64,000 bases of DNA from Thalassospira tepidiphila MCCC 1A03514 (GTDB lineage: Bacteria; Pseudomonadota; Alphaproteobacteria; Rhodospirillales; Thalassospiraceae), in NCBI RefSeq assembly GCF_001662875.1, contig NZ_JPVZ01000004.1:124001-188000 (forward strand). Direction: 5' to 3'. Numbering within the stretch: position 1 is the first letter of the stretch; the number at the start of each line of letters is the position of its first letter. Under the pieces are notes generated by a model. The model did not search any database and was not told where the DNA came from. It worked only from the letters and a program-made list of their open reading frames with translations. The translations under genes were made by a program, and so were the position numbers. Below are positions 7,659-16,970 of this stretch, piece after piece.

Positions 7659-8933
7659 TTATTCCTGTTCTTCCCCGGCCGGATCCGTTACCGCACGCAG
7701 ACGCACACGGGTGATCTGGTTGCGAATACGCCGCAGCACTTCAAACTCAAAGCCATGGAAACGGAACTGTTGCCCGACATCTGGAATACGCCGGGTTTCA
7801 TACAGCAAAAGACCGGCCACAGTGGCGGCTTCTTCATCAGGCAGACGCCAGCCGAAACGACGGTTCAGGTCGCGAATGGTGACATCGCCACGCACAATGA
7901 CCGACCCGTCGGCCTGCGGCTGCACACCAACCACTTCGACGTCGGTTTCATCGGCAATATCACCAACGATTTCTTCGAGAATGTCTTCAAGCGACACAAC
8001 GCCTTCGAACGCGCCATATTCGTCAACAACGATGGCAAAATGTTCGTGCCGTTCCTTGAACGCCTTGAGCTGATCGGCAAGGGTTGTTGAATCCGGGATA
8101 AACCAGGGTTCGGAACTCAGTTCGCGGACATCCTCGGCGCTGGCGGGCTTGGCCCCGCGTACAATCGCCTTGAGAACTTCACGCGCATGCAGGACGCCGA
8201 CAATGTTGTCCGGATCCTTTTCGTAGATCGGAATACGGGTGTGCGGGCTTGCCAGGACCGTATCAAGGATTTCTTCCATCGGGCGGGAAATGTCGATCAT
8301 TTGCACCTTGCGACGGTGCACCATGATTTCCCAAACGCCGACATCTTCAAGATCAAGCACCCCGTGCAACATCGTGCGTTCGGCATGATGGTTACCGACT
8401 ACCACGTCATCGGCATGCAGTTCGATGGCACCACGCAATTCACGTTCGCTATCAAGACCGGGGCCCTCGCCGCTACCAAACAGGCGCAGCGTGGCCTGCA
8501 CCAGGACCTGAATGGTCTGGGTGATCGGCGCGAACAGAACGACAAGGATGCTCATTGGGCGCGCGACCCGCAGCGCCATGGTATCAGCATGCTGAAGCGC
8601 GTAGGTCTTTGGCAGAATTTCCGAGAAAATCAGAACAAGCGCGGTCATCACCGCCGTCGCATACACGACACCGTTTTCACCAAACAGTTCGATCATCACC
8701 GATGTTGCAAGGGCAGAGGCCAGAATGTTGACCATGTTGTTGCCAAGCAGGATCGCGCCCAGCAACCGTTCCTGATACCGGCGCAACCTGTTGACGATTG
8801 CGGCCCGAATGTCACCATCCTGTTCCTTGTGATGCATGACCGGACGCGACGCCGCCGTCAGCGCGGTTTCCGAGCCAGAAAAGAATGCCGAAAGCATCAG
8901 CAGCAAAAAAATCACGACAATCGTGATCGTCAT
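7659..8933 (-). CDS. CorC/HlyC family (CNNM-type) membrane protein with CBS pair
   Basis: 424 residues. The N-terminal DUF21/CNNM transmembrane domain (about 1-180) starts with a long hydrophobic helix and includes the conserved stretch SGSETALTAASR. A CBS pair follows (about 200-325; VHRRKVQMIDI, HFAIVVDEYGAFEGVVSLEDILEEIVGDI). The C-terminal CorC_HlyC domain (about 340-420) ends FHGFEFEVLRRIRNQITRVR. Members transport or regulate divalent cations such as magnesium or cobalt; older haemolysin names are misleading. It is encoded downstream of aroK-aroB on the same strand with a 179-base gap. Confidence 0.92.
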   Translation of the reverse strand: MTITIVVIFLLLMLSAFFSGSETALTAASRPVMHHKEQDGDIRAAIVNRLRRYQERLLGAILLGNNMVNILASALATSVMIELFGENGVVYATAVMTALVLIFSEILPKTYALQHADTMALRVARPMSILVVLFAPITQTIQVLVQATLRLFGSGEGPGLDSERELRGAIELHADDVVVGNHHAERTMLHGVLDLEDVGVWEIMVHRRKVQMIDISRPMEEILDTVLASPHTRIPIYEKDPDNIVGVLHAREVLKAIVRGAKPASAEDVRELSSEPWFIPDSTTLADQLKAFKERHEHFAIVVDEYGAFEGVVSLEDILEEIVGDIADETDVEVVGVQPQADGSVIVRGDVTIRDLNRRFGWRLPDEEAATVAGLLLYETRRIPDVGQQFRFHGFEFEVLRRIRNQITRVRLRAVTDPAGEEQE

Positions 8934-9112
8934 TCAGGGCCGTCTCCAAGCGGTGATTGCAACAGAGCAAGTTTGTTCTGTGTTCATCTATAAGGTCAAA
9001 TGCCGTTAAACAAGTTAACAACAACACATTGGCGTCAAAGTCACCACCGCGAAGTGATCGCCACCATGCACGTCCGTCGACCCACACGCATTGTGGATCA
9101 GTATAATATTGA

Positions 9113-10228
9113 TCAACCGCGACAGGATCGGGTGATCGCGGCACGCATTTTCTCAACATCCATTGCCTTGGATGTAAACGCCTTGCCGATCCCGCGGGTC
9201 ATGACAAAGGTGATCTCGCCGTCGCGGACTTTTTTGTCGCGCGACATGTGACTGATCACCTTGTCGATATCCCAATGCATGCCCGTGACCTCGGACGCCG
9301 TCACCGGAAGCCCCACCGATTTCAAATGGGCAACAATCCGGTCTTTCTCGCCCGCAGGCGCCATACCCATGGCACCGCAAACGTCATGGGCAATGACCAT
9401 GCCCATGGCAACTGCTTCGCCATGCAAAAGCTTTTCGCCATATCCGGTTTCGGCCTCCAGCGCGTGACCAAAGGTATGACCAAGGTTCAAAAGCGCGCGT
9501 TTGCCGCCTTCGCGTTCATCCTCGGACACAATGCGGGCCTTGGCCGCACAGCTTTTGATCACGGCCTGACGGCGCTCGGGCCCGTCTTTATCAAGAACCG
9601 CTTGCCCGTTTTCTTCAAGCCAGGCAAAGAATTCCGGATCATCGATCAGGCCGTATTTGGCGACCTCGGCATAACCCGACCGCAATTCACGTGCTGGCAA
9701 GGTATCAAGAACGGATGTATCGGCCAGAACCAGACGCGGCTGATGAAACGCACCAATCAGGTTTTTGCCTGACTTGGAATTGATCCCGGTCTTGCCACCA
9801 ACGGAGCTATCAACCTGCGACAGCAAAGTGGTCGGGATCTGAACGAAATCAAGACCGCGCAACAAAGACGCCGCAACAAACCCGGCAAGATCGCCGACAA
9901 CCCCGCCACCCAGGGCAATGATCAGGGTGGACCGTTCGATCCCCATCGCCAGAATCTGTTCGACAACGTTTTCGAACATGGCAAAGCTTTTGGACTTTTC
10001 ACCAGACGGCACAACGACTTCACGATGAGGAATACCCGCCCCGTCAAGCGATGTCAGAACGGTCGGCAAATGATTATCCGACAGTGCCGCATCGCTGATC
10101 ACGACCACACCGGCCTTCTTGACGAACGGGGCAATATATTTGGCGGTATCGGCCAAAAGGTTGCTGCCAACAAGGATGTCATAGCTGCGCTCGCCAAGGT
10201 CGACGCGAAGGGTGTCGTGATTGCTCAC
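9113..10228 (-). CDS. aroB: 3-dehydroquinate synthase
   Basis: 371 residues, full length. Second enzyme of the shikimate pathway: converts DAHP to 3-dehydroquinate using NAD and a divalent metal. Visible are the NAD-binding glycine-rich motif GGGVVGDLAGFVAAS, the substrate/metal region IPTTLLSQVDSSVGGKTG, the metal ligand His in LNLGHTFGHALE, and HGEAVAMGM. The start is 4 bases after the aroK stop, so the two form an aroK-aroB operon, the common arrangement in proteobacteria. Cytoplasmic. Confidence 0.97.
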   Translation of the reverse strand: MSNHDTLRVDLGERSYDILVGSNLLADTAKYIAPFVKKAGVVVISDAALSDNHLPTVLTSLDGAGIPHREVVVPSGEKSKSFAMFENVVEQILAMGIERSTLIIALGGGVVGDLAGFVAASLLRGLDFVQIPTTLLSQVDSSVGGKTGINSKSGKNLIGAFHQPRLVLADTSVLDTLPARELRSGYAEVAKYGLIDDPEFFAWLEENGQAVLDKDGPERRQAVIKSCAAKARIVSEDEREGGKRALLNLGHTFGHALEAETGYGEKLLHGEAVAMGMVIAHDVCGAMGMAPAGEKDRIVAHLKSVGLPVTASEVTGMHWDIDKVISHMSRDKKVRDGEITFVMTRGIGKAFTSKAMDVEKMRAAITRSCRG

Positions 10229-10232
10229 TCTG

Positions 10233-10874
10233 TCAGGTTCCTGTCTTGATCAATTGACCATCGTCATCAAAGGAATTGGCAAGCAGTTCAAGAACCGCGT
10301 CGCGGGTGGCTTCCTTTGAGGATTCATCACAGTCGAAAATAATGTCTGCCCCGGCATATACCGGGTAACGCGTCTCGATCAGATCCGCGAGAATATGTCT
10401 GGGATCACCGTTATTAAGCAGCGGACGATGGGTCCGCCCGCTGGTGCGGTGCATCAGCAGATCAAGGTCGGCGCGCAGCCAGACCGATACGGATTTTTCG
10501 AGGATTAATTGTCGGGTACGTTCGCGAATGAACGCACCACCGCCTGTGGCCAACACGATCTGTTCACCATCAAGCAAACGGGCAATTACACGTTCCTCGC
10601 CGTCGCGAAACGCCTCTTCGCCATACAGCTTGAAGATATCGGCGATCGAGCAGCCAGCGGCTTCTTCAATTTCGCGGTCGGCATCGACAAAATCCAGCTT
10701 GAGTTCCTTGGCGACCATACGGCCGATGCAGCTTTTTCCTGCACCCATCAGTCCAATGAACACCAATGTCCGGCCTTTGAGGCCATCCCGAATTTTGGCG
10801 ATCACGTCTTCGTGCAAACCCGACTCGGCAATGTTGCTGTCCATGTTCGGTTTGCAGTCCTGTGGTTCAATCAT
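10233..10874 (-). CDS. aroK: Shikimate kinase
   Basis: P-loop kinase of the shikimate pathway, phosphorylating shikimate at O3. Walker A GLMGAGKS, the shikimate-binding DADREIE and GGGAF motifs, and the lid Arg region ([11 protein letters not shown]) are visible. The start is uncertain: the frame opens at a GTG at 10943, with ATGs at 10874 and 10844, and none has a strong ribosome binding site. 10874 gives 213 residues, including about 35 residues before the P-loop region; long N-terminal extensions are common in alphaproteobacterial AroK. It is followed by aroB after 4 bases. Confidence 0.93.
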   Translation of the reverse strand: MIEPQDCKPNMDSNIAESGLHEDVIAKIRDGLKGRTLVFIGLMGAGKSCIGRMVAKELKLDFVDADREIEEAAGCSIADIFKLYGEEAFRDGEERVIARLLDGEQIVLATGGGAFIRERTRQLILEKSVSVWLRADLDLLMHRTSGRTHRPLLNNGDPRHILADLIETRYPVYAGADIIFDCDESSKEATRDAVLELLANSFDDDGQLIKTGT

Positions 10875-11231
10875 TGAGATACAAATTACCCAAATCTTTA
10901 GGCCAGCTTGCCCCCGAACGCAAGCAAACCGCACAGAAAACACGACAAAAATACTGCGCCAAATTGCCCTTTTCAGTCACTTTAGGCATGCCGATGCATC
11001 GTTTTGCCCAATGTTGTTCTGCGCGATGGCATTAACTCTCTGTGAGTAACAGGCACTTATACTGCCTTTAAGTTGCCGAATTGGAGTGCGACCACCCCAA
11101 TGCGATGACAGGTTCAAGAAACTTGGACGGATGGCCAGAATGATTGGCGGTTGCGGTTCTTGCATCTTTGATTTTCGTCCGCATACTGGTATTCGCGTCC
11201 ATCGCTTAAACGCTTCGAAGTCTGGATTAAA
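10875..11231. other. Divergent intergenic region (aroK / small membrane protein gene)
   Basis: About 357 bases between the chosen aroK start (minus strand) and the 45-residue protein gene (plus strand). It must carry promoters for both directions. A TATACT hexamer at 11058-11063 could be a -10 element for the plus strand, but no good -35 lies at the right distance. No open frame here looks coding, and no RNA gene or terminator was recognised. Confidence 0.4.
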
Positions 11232-11369
11232 ATGAGAATTTTATCGCGCATCATCCTGTTGCTGGTTATCGCCGTGATTGCCGGCGGTGCCACTTTCCTG
11301 GTGACTTGGGACATTCCTGCCCCGACCGCCCAAATCGAAGAAACCATCCCGAATTCGAGGTTTAACTAA
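11232..11369 (+). CDS. Small single-pass membrane protein, 45 residues
   Basis: An ATG at 11232 opens a 45-codon frame ending with TAA at 11367-11369, one base before the ATG of the 688-residue protein gene. The product starts MRILSRIILLLVIAVIAGGA and continues through FLVTWDIPAPTAQIEE. That is two Arg, a hydrophobic helix of about 20 residues (roughly 5-25), then a short Pro-rich acidic tail, which fits an N-in single-pass inner-membrane protein. GGA lies 7 bases upstream of the start. Tight spacing to the next gene suggests translational coupling. No family is recognised; it is easily missed because of its size. Confidence 0.72.
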   Translation: MRILSRIILLLVIAVIAGGATFLVTWDIPAPTAQIEETIPNSRFN

Positions 11370-11370
11370 G

Positions 11371-13437
11371 ATGACATTGCGTTCCCGCCTGTTAATGCAG
11401 ACCTGTGTACTGGCCATGATGACGGGAACGGGACTTGGTTCCGCCCCTGCAAGCGCGCAAAACTCGGCCCCCGTGCCGTTGTTTTTAAAACAGGAAGCAG
11501 AACAGGACGCGGAACGCCAGGTTGCCCCAAGCCCGACCAATCCGGGGGCCACATCGGCCCCGCGATCAGGCGGCTTTGGCAATACGTCATCTGGCACCAC
11601 CGAGACTGATACATTCCCGTCGGATCCGAACGCGGTGCAATCGCTGTCACTTGGCGCAGTCGACGCCGAGGCCGTCGGGACCATTGATCAATCGCGTGGC
11701 GGCCTTGGCACCGATATGTGGAACGGCACCACCCGCCGGTCTGCTGCACAACTGATTTCAGAATTGCCCGCGACCCCGGCGACCCACGCTGCGCGTGACT
11801 TGCAAAAACGCATGCTCCTGTCCGCAGCCGCCCTGCCTCAGGGCTCGGCTGATATCAGCCTGCTTGAAGCGCGTGTTGCAAAGCTGATCGAGATGGGCGC
11901 GCTTGATGACGCCATCGAACTTGTCCGCTCCGCCCCGCAAGGATCGCGCGGCTCGATGCTGGCACAGGCAGAGGTCAACGCCCTTCTGATTGGCTCCAGA
12001 ATTGATGCGGCATGTGACGCGATTGAAGGTTACGGCGCAAGTTACGAGGAGCTTTTCTGGCTTAAGGCGGCGGCGATGTGCGCGTTTTATGCCAATGATC
12101 CGACTTCGGCGGCCTTCACCGTCGACCTTGTGCGTGAAATGGGTGGTGAAAGCGATGCCACCTTCTTTGGTCTGGTTTCCGCAATCCGCAGTGGCAGTAC
12201 TGCCGATGCCGACTTGCTAAATGACTTGCGCCCGATCGATCTGGCACTTCTGGCGATTGCCAAACAATCGATCCCGACCAGCCAGCTTGAAACCGACAAT
12301 CCAGCCGCCATCATTGGCATTACCACTGCCGATGCGACTGCGACCGATGTTCGCCTGGAAGCCGCCCGCAAGGCAGAAAATCTTGGCCTGATCAGCCCGG
12401 AAAAGCTGGCCGATGTGTATCAGTCGGTGAATTTCGAACCGGCGGCATTGGAAAGCGTTCTTGATGATGCCAGCGAAGGCATTCAGGCGCGCCAGTATGC
12501 AAAGCTTTATCAGGCTGCAGCACAAAGTGATGTTGCCGCCGCCCGGGCCGAAATTCTGGCTGCCCTGTTTGAAGCCGCCGATTTTGAAGGCGATTTCATG
12601 CAGGCCGCAAGGTTGGCAGCGCCGCTGATGACCGACATTCCGGTAAATGGTGACTTTTCGTGGTTTGCTGTTCCTGCCCTTCGGGCATCAATTGCCGCAA
12701 ACAGTTTCGAGCGGGCAGAGAACTGGCTTCAGGTTGCCAAATCATCGGCCAATGCCTCAAACGATATTTCATCTCGCCTGAGCCTGCTTTATCCGGTTCT
12801 GGCGATTTCCGGCCTTGAGGAAACAGGTGCCGTTCGACGGACAGCCATGGCATCGGATGGAAATTCTTCGCAGAGTTTTGGGTCTGATCCGCAATCCGGC
12901 CCGACGCAAAACTTCGGTCTTGGCGGTGCCGTCGTACCGGGCGCACCGACATCAAGTGGCGGCATGGCGTCGGCAACTGTCATGCCCAACTCGGCCTCGG
13001 CCGAGGATGTGCAAAGTGCATCTGATCGCGCAGCCGCCCTTGCCCGTCATCGCGCCCGCATGGTCGAATGGCAGGAAATGCAGGCTGCGCGCGGTGATCA
13101 GGCCGCGGCAAGACGTTATAGCGAACTGATCTTCAACCTGTTTGAAGGTTTCGGCATCGAAGTCCCCAATACTTTGTGGGACAGCATTCTGACCGCGCCC
13201 TATGCCGAAGAACGCATGACAACCAGCAGTGCGGTTTCGCATCAACTCAACGCAGCTGCGGCTGCGCGGCAAAAGGCGAAAACCGCGGCATTGGCCATTC
13301 AGGCCCAACAGGTCGCCGCCGTTGATAATGCCGACCCCAAGGTCCTGAGCGATACTGTGACGTCGCTTCTGGTCATCGGGCAGGAAAATGACGCGCGGCG
13401 TCTGGCGACAGAACTGCTGATGTCGTTTAATCAGTAG
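11371..13437 (+). CDS. Large exported alanine-rich protein of unknown function
   Basis: 688 residues. The N-terminus (MTLRSRLLMQTCVLAMMTGT ... APASAQN) is a clear signal peptide, so the protein is periplasmic or envelope-associated. It continues with a Ser/Thr/Pro-rich low-complexity stretch (about 30-110), a long alanine-rich, probably all-helical region (about 125-480) that may be made of TPR-like helical hairpins, a second Gly/Ser-rich linker (about 495-550) and a helical C-terminus. Helical-repeat structure is inferred from composition only. It follows the 45-residue membrane protein gene by one base and precedes xerD by 27 bases. I do not recognise a family; a cell-envelope scaffold role is a guess. 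Confidence 0.85.
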   Translation: MTLRSRLLMQTCVLAMMTGTGLGSAPASAQNSAPVPLFLKQEAEQDAERQVAPSPTNPGATSAPRSGGFGNTSSGTTETDTFPSDPNAVQSLSLGAVDAEAVGTIDQSRGGLGTDMWNGTTRRSAAQLISELPATPATHAARDLQKRMLLSAAALPQGSADISLLEARVAKLIEMGALDDAIELVRSAPQGSRGSMLAQAEVNALLIGSRIDAACDAIEGYGASYEELFWLKAAAMCAFYANDPTSAAFTVDLVREMGGESDATFFGLVSAIRSGSTADADLLNDLRPIDLALLAIAKQSIPTSQLETDNPAAIIGITTADATATDVRLEAARKAENLGLISPEKLADVYQSVNFEPAALESVLDDASEGIQARQYAKLYQAAAQSDVAAARAEILAALFEAADFEGDFMQAARLAAPLMTDIPVNGDFSWFAVPALRASIAANSFERAENWLQVAKSSANASNDISSRLSLLYPVLAISGLEETGAVRRTAMASDGNSSQSFGSDPQSGPTQNFGLGGAVVPGAPTSSGGMASATVMPNSASAEDVQSASDRAAALARHRARMVEWQEMQAARGDQAAARRYSELIFNLFEGFGIEVPNTLWDSILTAPYAEERMTTSSAVSHQLNAAAAARQKAKTAALAIQAQQVAAVDNADPKVLSDTVTSLLVIGQENDARRLATELLMSFNQ

Positions 13438-13464
13438 GCTCTTTAATCACTGGCAGGACCGGTC

Positions 13465-14415
13465 ATGGCCAAGGCACTGACAAGCTCGTTGATATCGGCC
13501 TTTCTGGAAATGATGGCCGCTGAACGCGGGGCCAGTGTGCATACGCTTGATGCCTATCGGCGTGATCTTGAAGATTATGCGTCATCGCTGACTGCGGGCA
13601 AAGCCGATCCGGTATCGGCAAGCGATGCGGATGTCAGGCGCTATATGGCCGAACTGGGATCTGCCGGACTCGCCCCGCGTACACAGGCGCGGCGCCTGTC
13701 AGCGTTACGACAATTTCACAAGTTCCTTTATTCCGACGGGTATCGCAATGATGACCCGTCGTCGAATATCGATAGTCCGCAACAGGGCCAGACACTGCCC
13801 AAATTCCTGTCGATTGAGGAAATTGATCGTCTGATCATCGCAGCAACCAATCATCCGGGTATCAAGGGCAAGCGGTTACTTGCGATGGTGGAGCTGATGT
13901 ATGCCACCGGCATGCGCGTTTCCGAACTGGTCGAGCTCCCCTTTGCAGCAGCGGCGCGTGATCCGCAGATGCTGATTGTGCGTGGTAAGGGCAGCAAGGA
14001 ACGGCTGGTACCGCTTTCCGATCCGGCCCGTGATGCGCTGCGTGAGTACCTTGAAGTGCGCGATGCCTTCATTCCATCAGACAAATCAAACGGCCATGCT
14101 GATCGCCCCGGGCAATCCTCATACCTTTTCCCGTCACGGGGGAAAACCGGGCATTTGACCCGTCAGATGTTTCTGAAAATGATCAAGGATCTGGCGATTG
14201 AGGCCGGTGTCCCGCCATCAAAGGTATCGCCGCACGTCTTGCGCCATTCCTTTGCCAGTCACCTTCTGGCCAATGGTGCAGATTTGCGCAGCCTGCAAAA
14301 GATGCTGGGCCATTCAGATATCTCGACCACCCAGATTTATACCCATGTTCTCGAGTCACGCCTGCGCGGACTGGTTCAGGAACATCATCCGCTGGCCACA
14401 CGGGCAATTGGTTAG
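13465..14415 (+). CDS. xerD: Tyrosine recombinase XerD
   Basis: 316 residues. Site-specific recombinase that, with XerC, resolves chromosome dimers at dif during division. The N-terminal SAM-like core-binding domain (about 8-95) is followed by the catalytic domain with Arg in MRVSELVEL, Lys in VRGKGSKER, the HxxR box in HVLRHSFASHLL, the second His in LGHSDISTT and the nucleophile Tyr in QIYTHV. The length and the ending (VQEHHPLAT) fit XerD better than XerC, but the two are close. The start at 13465 follows an AGGACC site. No dif-like site was recognised nearby. Confidence 0.92.
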   Translation: MAKALTSSLISAFLEMMAAERGASVHTLDAYRRDLEDYASSLTAGKADPVSASDADVRRYMAELGSAGLAPRTQARRLSALRQFHKFLYSDGYRNDDPSSNIDSPQQGQTLPKFLSIEEIDRLIIAATNHPGIKGKRLLAMVELMYATGMRVSELVELPFAAAARDPQMLIVRGKGSKERLVPLSDPARDALREYLEVRDAFIPSDKSNGHADRPGQSSYLFPSRGKTGHLTRQMFLKMIKDLAIEAGVPPSKVSPHVLRHSFASHLLANGADLRSLQKMLGHSDISTTQIYTHVLESRLRGLVQEHHPLATRAIG

Positions 14416-14610
14416 TCGAGGCAGTATCGGGTTCGCCGATTTGTCTAACCCCTTTGTATAGACATCCAGCCGTTTCTTGATAAAAAAGTGGATGTTTTCT
14501 GCGGATGTCACATATTCGTAACCCCACTGTCATGAACTTGTTGTCATATCTGGGATAACAGCAAACCTCGGAACTTCTAATTCTCACAACTTCCGGGAAA
14601 GCCGACCATT

Positions 14611-16473
14611 TTGAAGATCGGGGTACTGCATTTGACCTTTGATGCAGATGAACAGTGGATATCTGACCGACCCATGACCCAACCGGTCATGCTCCGTAAC
14701 TGGCAGCAGGTCGTCGAAAAAGTCGACTTCGCCTTCCAACCCATTGTTAGTCCGCACACCGGTCATGTTTTCGGCTATGAGGCGCTTTTGCGGCGCTGGG
14801 AAGAAGCCGGATTTACATCCATTCAGGCACTGTTTGATACCGCATGGGATACTGGCAACCTGCACAGTGTCGATATGATGCTGCGCGCCAAGGCGATCGA
14901 GAAATTCGCGCGCTTTCCCGGCGCCAAGCGGCTCAAGCTTTTTTATAATTTCGACAATCGCGTCGTGAAAACCGAGGATTACCAACCCGGTCAGACCGCC
15001 GCCCTGCTGAGCGATGCCGGACTTGAACGCGATACCATCTTCCTTGAGATTTCCGAACGCCACGACATCAGCAATGCCGGATACCTCAAAGACATTCTGG
15101 TGCGGTACCGCAGTCAGGGCTTCAAGATTGCCATTGATGATTACGGCAGCGGCTTTGCCCAGTTGCGTGCGCTTTATGAATGCGAACCTGACATCATCAA
15201 GATCGACCGGTTCTTTATTGATGGCATCGACCGTGACCGTCGCAAGGAACTGTTTGTCACGCAAATCACGGCGTTCGCCCACATGATCGCGGCACAGGTC
15301 GTCGCCGAAGGTGTCGAAACCCGTGAGGAGTTCCTGTGCTGTCGGCGTTTGGGCTGTGATCTGGTGCAGGGTTTCTTTATCGCGCGCCCATCACTCGATA
15401 TTCCTGAACAGACCGATATTGTGTCCTCAGCCGCCGACATCGCGGCAGATTCGCGCCGCCAGTCAGATCGCGATGATGATGTTGTCAGATCCTACCTGCT
15501 GGAAACACCGGCCCTGCCGATTGATATCAATCCGGTCGATATCCTGAGTTACTTCCAACAAAATCCGGATATCTCGCTGGTGCCGGTGGTCGACCATGAT
15601 GGCAAGCCATTGGGCATTGTCCGGGATTCAGAATTCAAGGCGTTTATTTACACGCCGTTTGGCCGTGAATTGCTGCAAAACCCGGCCAACCGGGCCAATA
15701 TCAAACGTTTTTTGCGCCGTTGTCCGGTTGCCGATATCCGCACCAGCCTGTCGGAGCTTTTGGAAACCTTTGTCGCGACCGAGGCGTTGGACGGGGTGAT
15801 CCTGACGGAAAATGACCAGTATCTGGGTGTTCTGGATCAAAGTGCGCTTTTGCGGGCGGTCAATGAACGCAATACGCTAAATGCGCGCGATGAAAACCCT
15901 CTGACCCGACTGCCCGGCAATAGTGCGATTTACCGCTATGCCGCCCGCGCCCTGGCCGAGCCGCGCCGACGCCGGTTTGCTGTCTATTTTGATTTCGACA
16001 ATTTCAAACCGTTCAATGACCAATACGGTTTCCGCCAAGGTGACCGCGCGATCCTGCTTTTCAAGGATATCCTGGGCAAGGTCCTTAGCCAGAATGACTG
16101 GTTTGTCGGCCATATCGGCGGTGATGATTTCTTTGCCTATGTGCAATCGATTGACTTCGAAGATGCGGTCGCGGCCGTCCAACGCGTTCAGGCCATGTTT
16201 GATGCCCAGATCAAAAGTTTCTATGACCCGGAAACACGTGAAAGTGGATACCTGACCGGCAAGGGTCGCGATGGCCAACCTGCAAGGTTTGATCTGATGA
16301 GTGTCAGTGCCGCGCTGATCCGGATTCCGGCAGAACGCACCGACATCACCCTTGATCATATTTCGGTCGAAGCGGCAAAACTCAAGGCGCTTGCAAAGAC
16401 CAGTCCACGCCGATTCGCGGCAGGTATTTATGACCCGGACAGCAACAACGCAAGCGAACCAAAACTTCTTTGA
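14611..16473 (+). CDS. EAL - CBS pair - GGDEF-type cyclic-di-GMP signalling protein
   Basis: 620 residues from a TTG at 14611 (GGGAAAG upstream); an ATG at 14674 would remove 21 residues. The EAL domain comes first, with EALLR, NFDN, EISE, DDYGSG, KIDRFFIDG, AEGVET and QGFF, so most catalytic residues for cyclic-di-GMP hydrolysis are kept. A CBS-like region follows (about 300-420), then a C-terminal GGDEF-type domain whose signature reads GGDDF, probably weak or regulatory. It is predicted cytosolic with no membrane segments. The most likely activity is a phosphodiesterase tuned by a nucleotide bound to the CBS pair. The gene stands alone downstream of xerD. Confidence 0.88.
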   Translation: MKIGVLHLTFDADEQWISDRPMTQPVMLRNWQQVVEKVDFAFQPIVSPHTGHVFGYEALLRRWEEAGFTSIQALFDTAWDTGNLHSVDMMLRAKAIEKFARFPGAKRLKLFYNFDNRVVKTEDYQPGQTAALLSDAGLERDTIFLEISERHDISNAGYLKDILVRYRSQGFKIAIDDYGSGFAQLRALYECEPDIIKIDRFFIDGIDRDRRKELFVTQITAFAHMIAAQVVAEGVETREEFLCCRRLGCDLVQGFFIARPSLDIPEQTDIVSSAADIAADSRRQSDRDDDVVRSYLLETPALPIDINPVDILSYFQQNPDISLVPVVDHDGKPLGIVRDSEFKAFIYTPFGRELLQNPANRANIKRFLRRCPVADIRTSLSELLETFVATEALDGVILTENDQYLGVLDQSALLRAVNERNTLNARDENPLTRLPGNSAIYRYAARALAEPRRRRFAVYFDFDNFKPFNDQYGFRQGDRAILLFKDILGKVLSQNDWFVGHIGGDDFFAYVQSIDFEDAVAAVQRVQAMFDAQIKSFYDPETRESGYLTGKGRDGQPARFDLMSVSAALIRIPAERTDITLDHISVEAAKLKALAKTSPRRFAAGIYDPDSNNASEPKLL

Positions 16474-16601
16474 TCGCTTTTTCAAAGACTTGTCATTTTT
16501 GTCGCTCTGAAGCGCAAATTAGGGCTTCAAATCCGAGTCACTCTGAGTAATATTCCGGCCGAATTAAAAACACCAATCGGTTCAAACGAGCAGTTCCGTC
16601 A

Positions 16602-16955
16602 ATGGTAAATATCGCGCCTTTTTCTGATCTTTCGCTGTCCAATCCCGTCCGCCAGACCAGCCCCATCGCCCAGCAACGTGGCGATGAGCAACGGTTTGCC
16701 GAACAAAACCGAATTATCGATGGGACACGCGCCTCTGTCCTGACATCGGATCAGGAGATCGAGCGCGCTGTTCAGTCCTATCAGCGTGACCGCAGTGAAC
16801 AAAAGCAGTTCCTGAAAGACGGTGAACAGAAAACGATTTCAGACAGCTATGTCGAAAAGATCTCGTCGCCGACATACAGCGCATCTGGCGATCCGTTGAA
16901 CAACCTGACCGCGGGTGCCGGCGGACGTGGTCAGTATTTCGATATTCTGACCTGA
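16602..16955 (+). CDS. Small orphan protein ending in GRGQYFDILT
   Basis: 117 residues, hydrophilic, rich in Gln, Arg, Asp and Ser, with no signal peptide or membrane helix. The middle (about 50-85) is probably helical and the rest looks disordered. The last residues GRGQYFDILT closely match the tail GRGQVIDIYA of the unrelated small protein at 41094-41315. This kind of tail recalls small putative motility proteins of the YjfB type, which end with a Gly-x-x-Ile-Asp-Ile pattern, but that link is weak. It sits downstream of the EAL-GGDEF gene, convergent with the SGNH hydrolase gene. Function unknown. Confidence 0.75.
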   Translation: MVNIAPFSDLSLSNPVRQTSPIAQQRGDEQRFAEQNRIIDGTRASVLTSDQEIERAVQSYQRDRSEQKQFLKDGEQKTISDSYVEKISSPTYSASGDPLNNLTAGAGGRGQYFDILT

Positions 16956-16970
16956 TCGGTTGCCCGACCC

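Noticed and set aside
13465..14415. Tyrosine recombinase as evidence of an integrated element
   Set aside because: Motifs and length fit the housekeeping XerD, and no attachment repeats or phage genes surround it.
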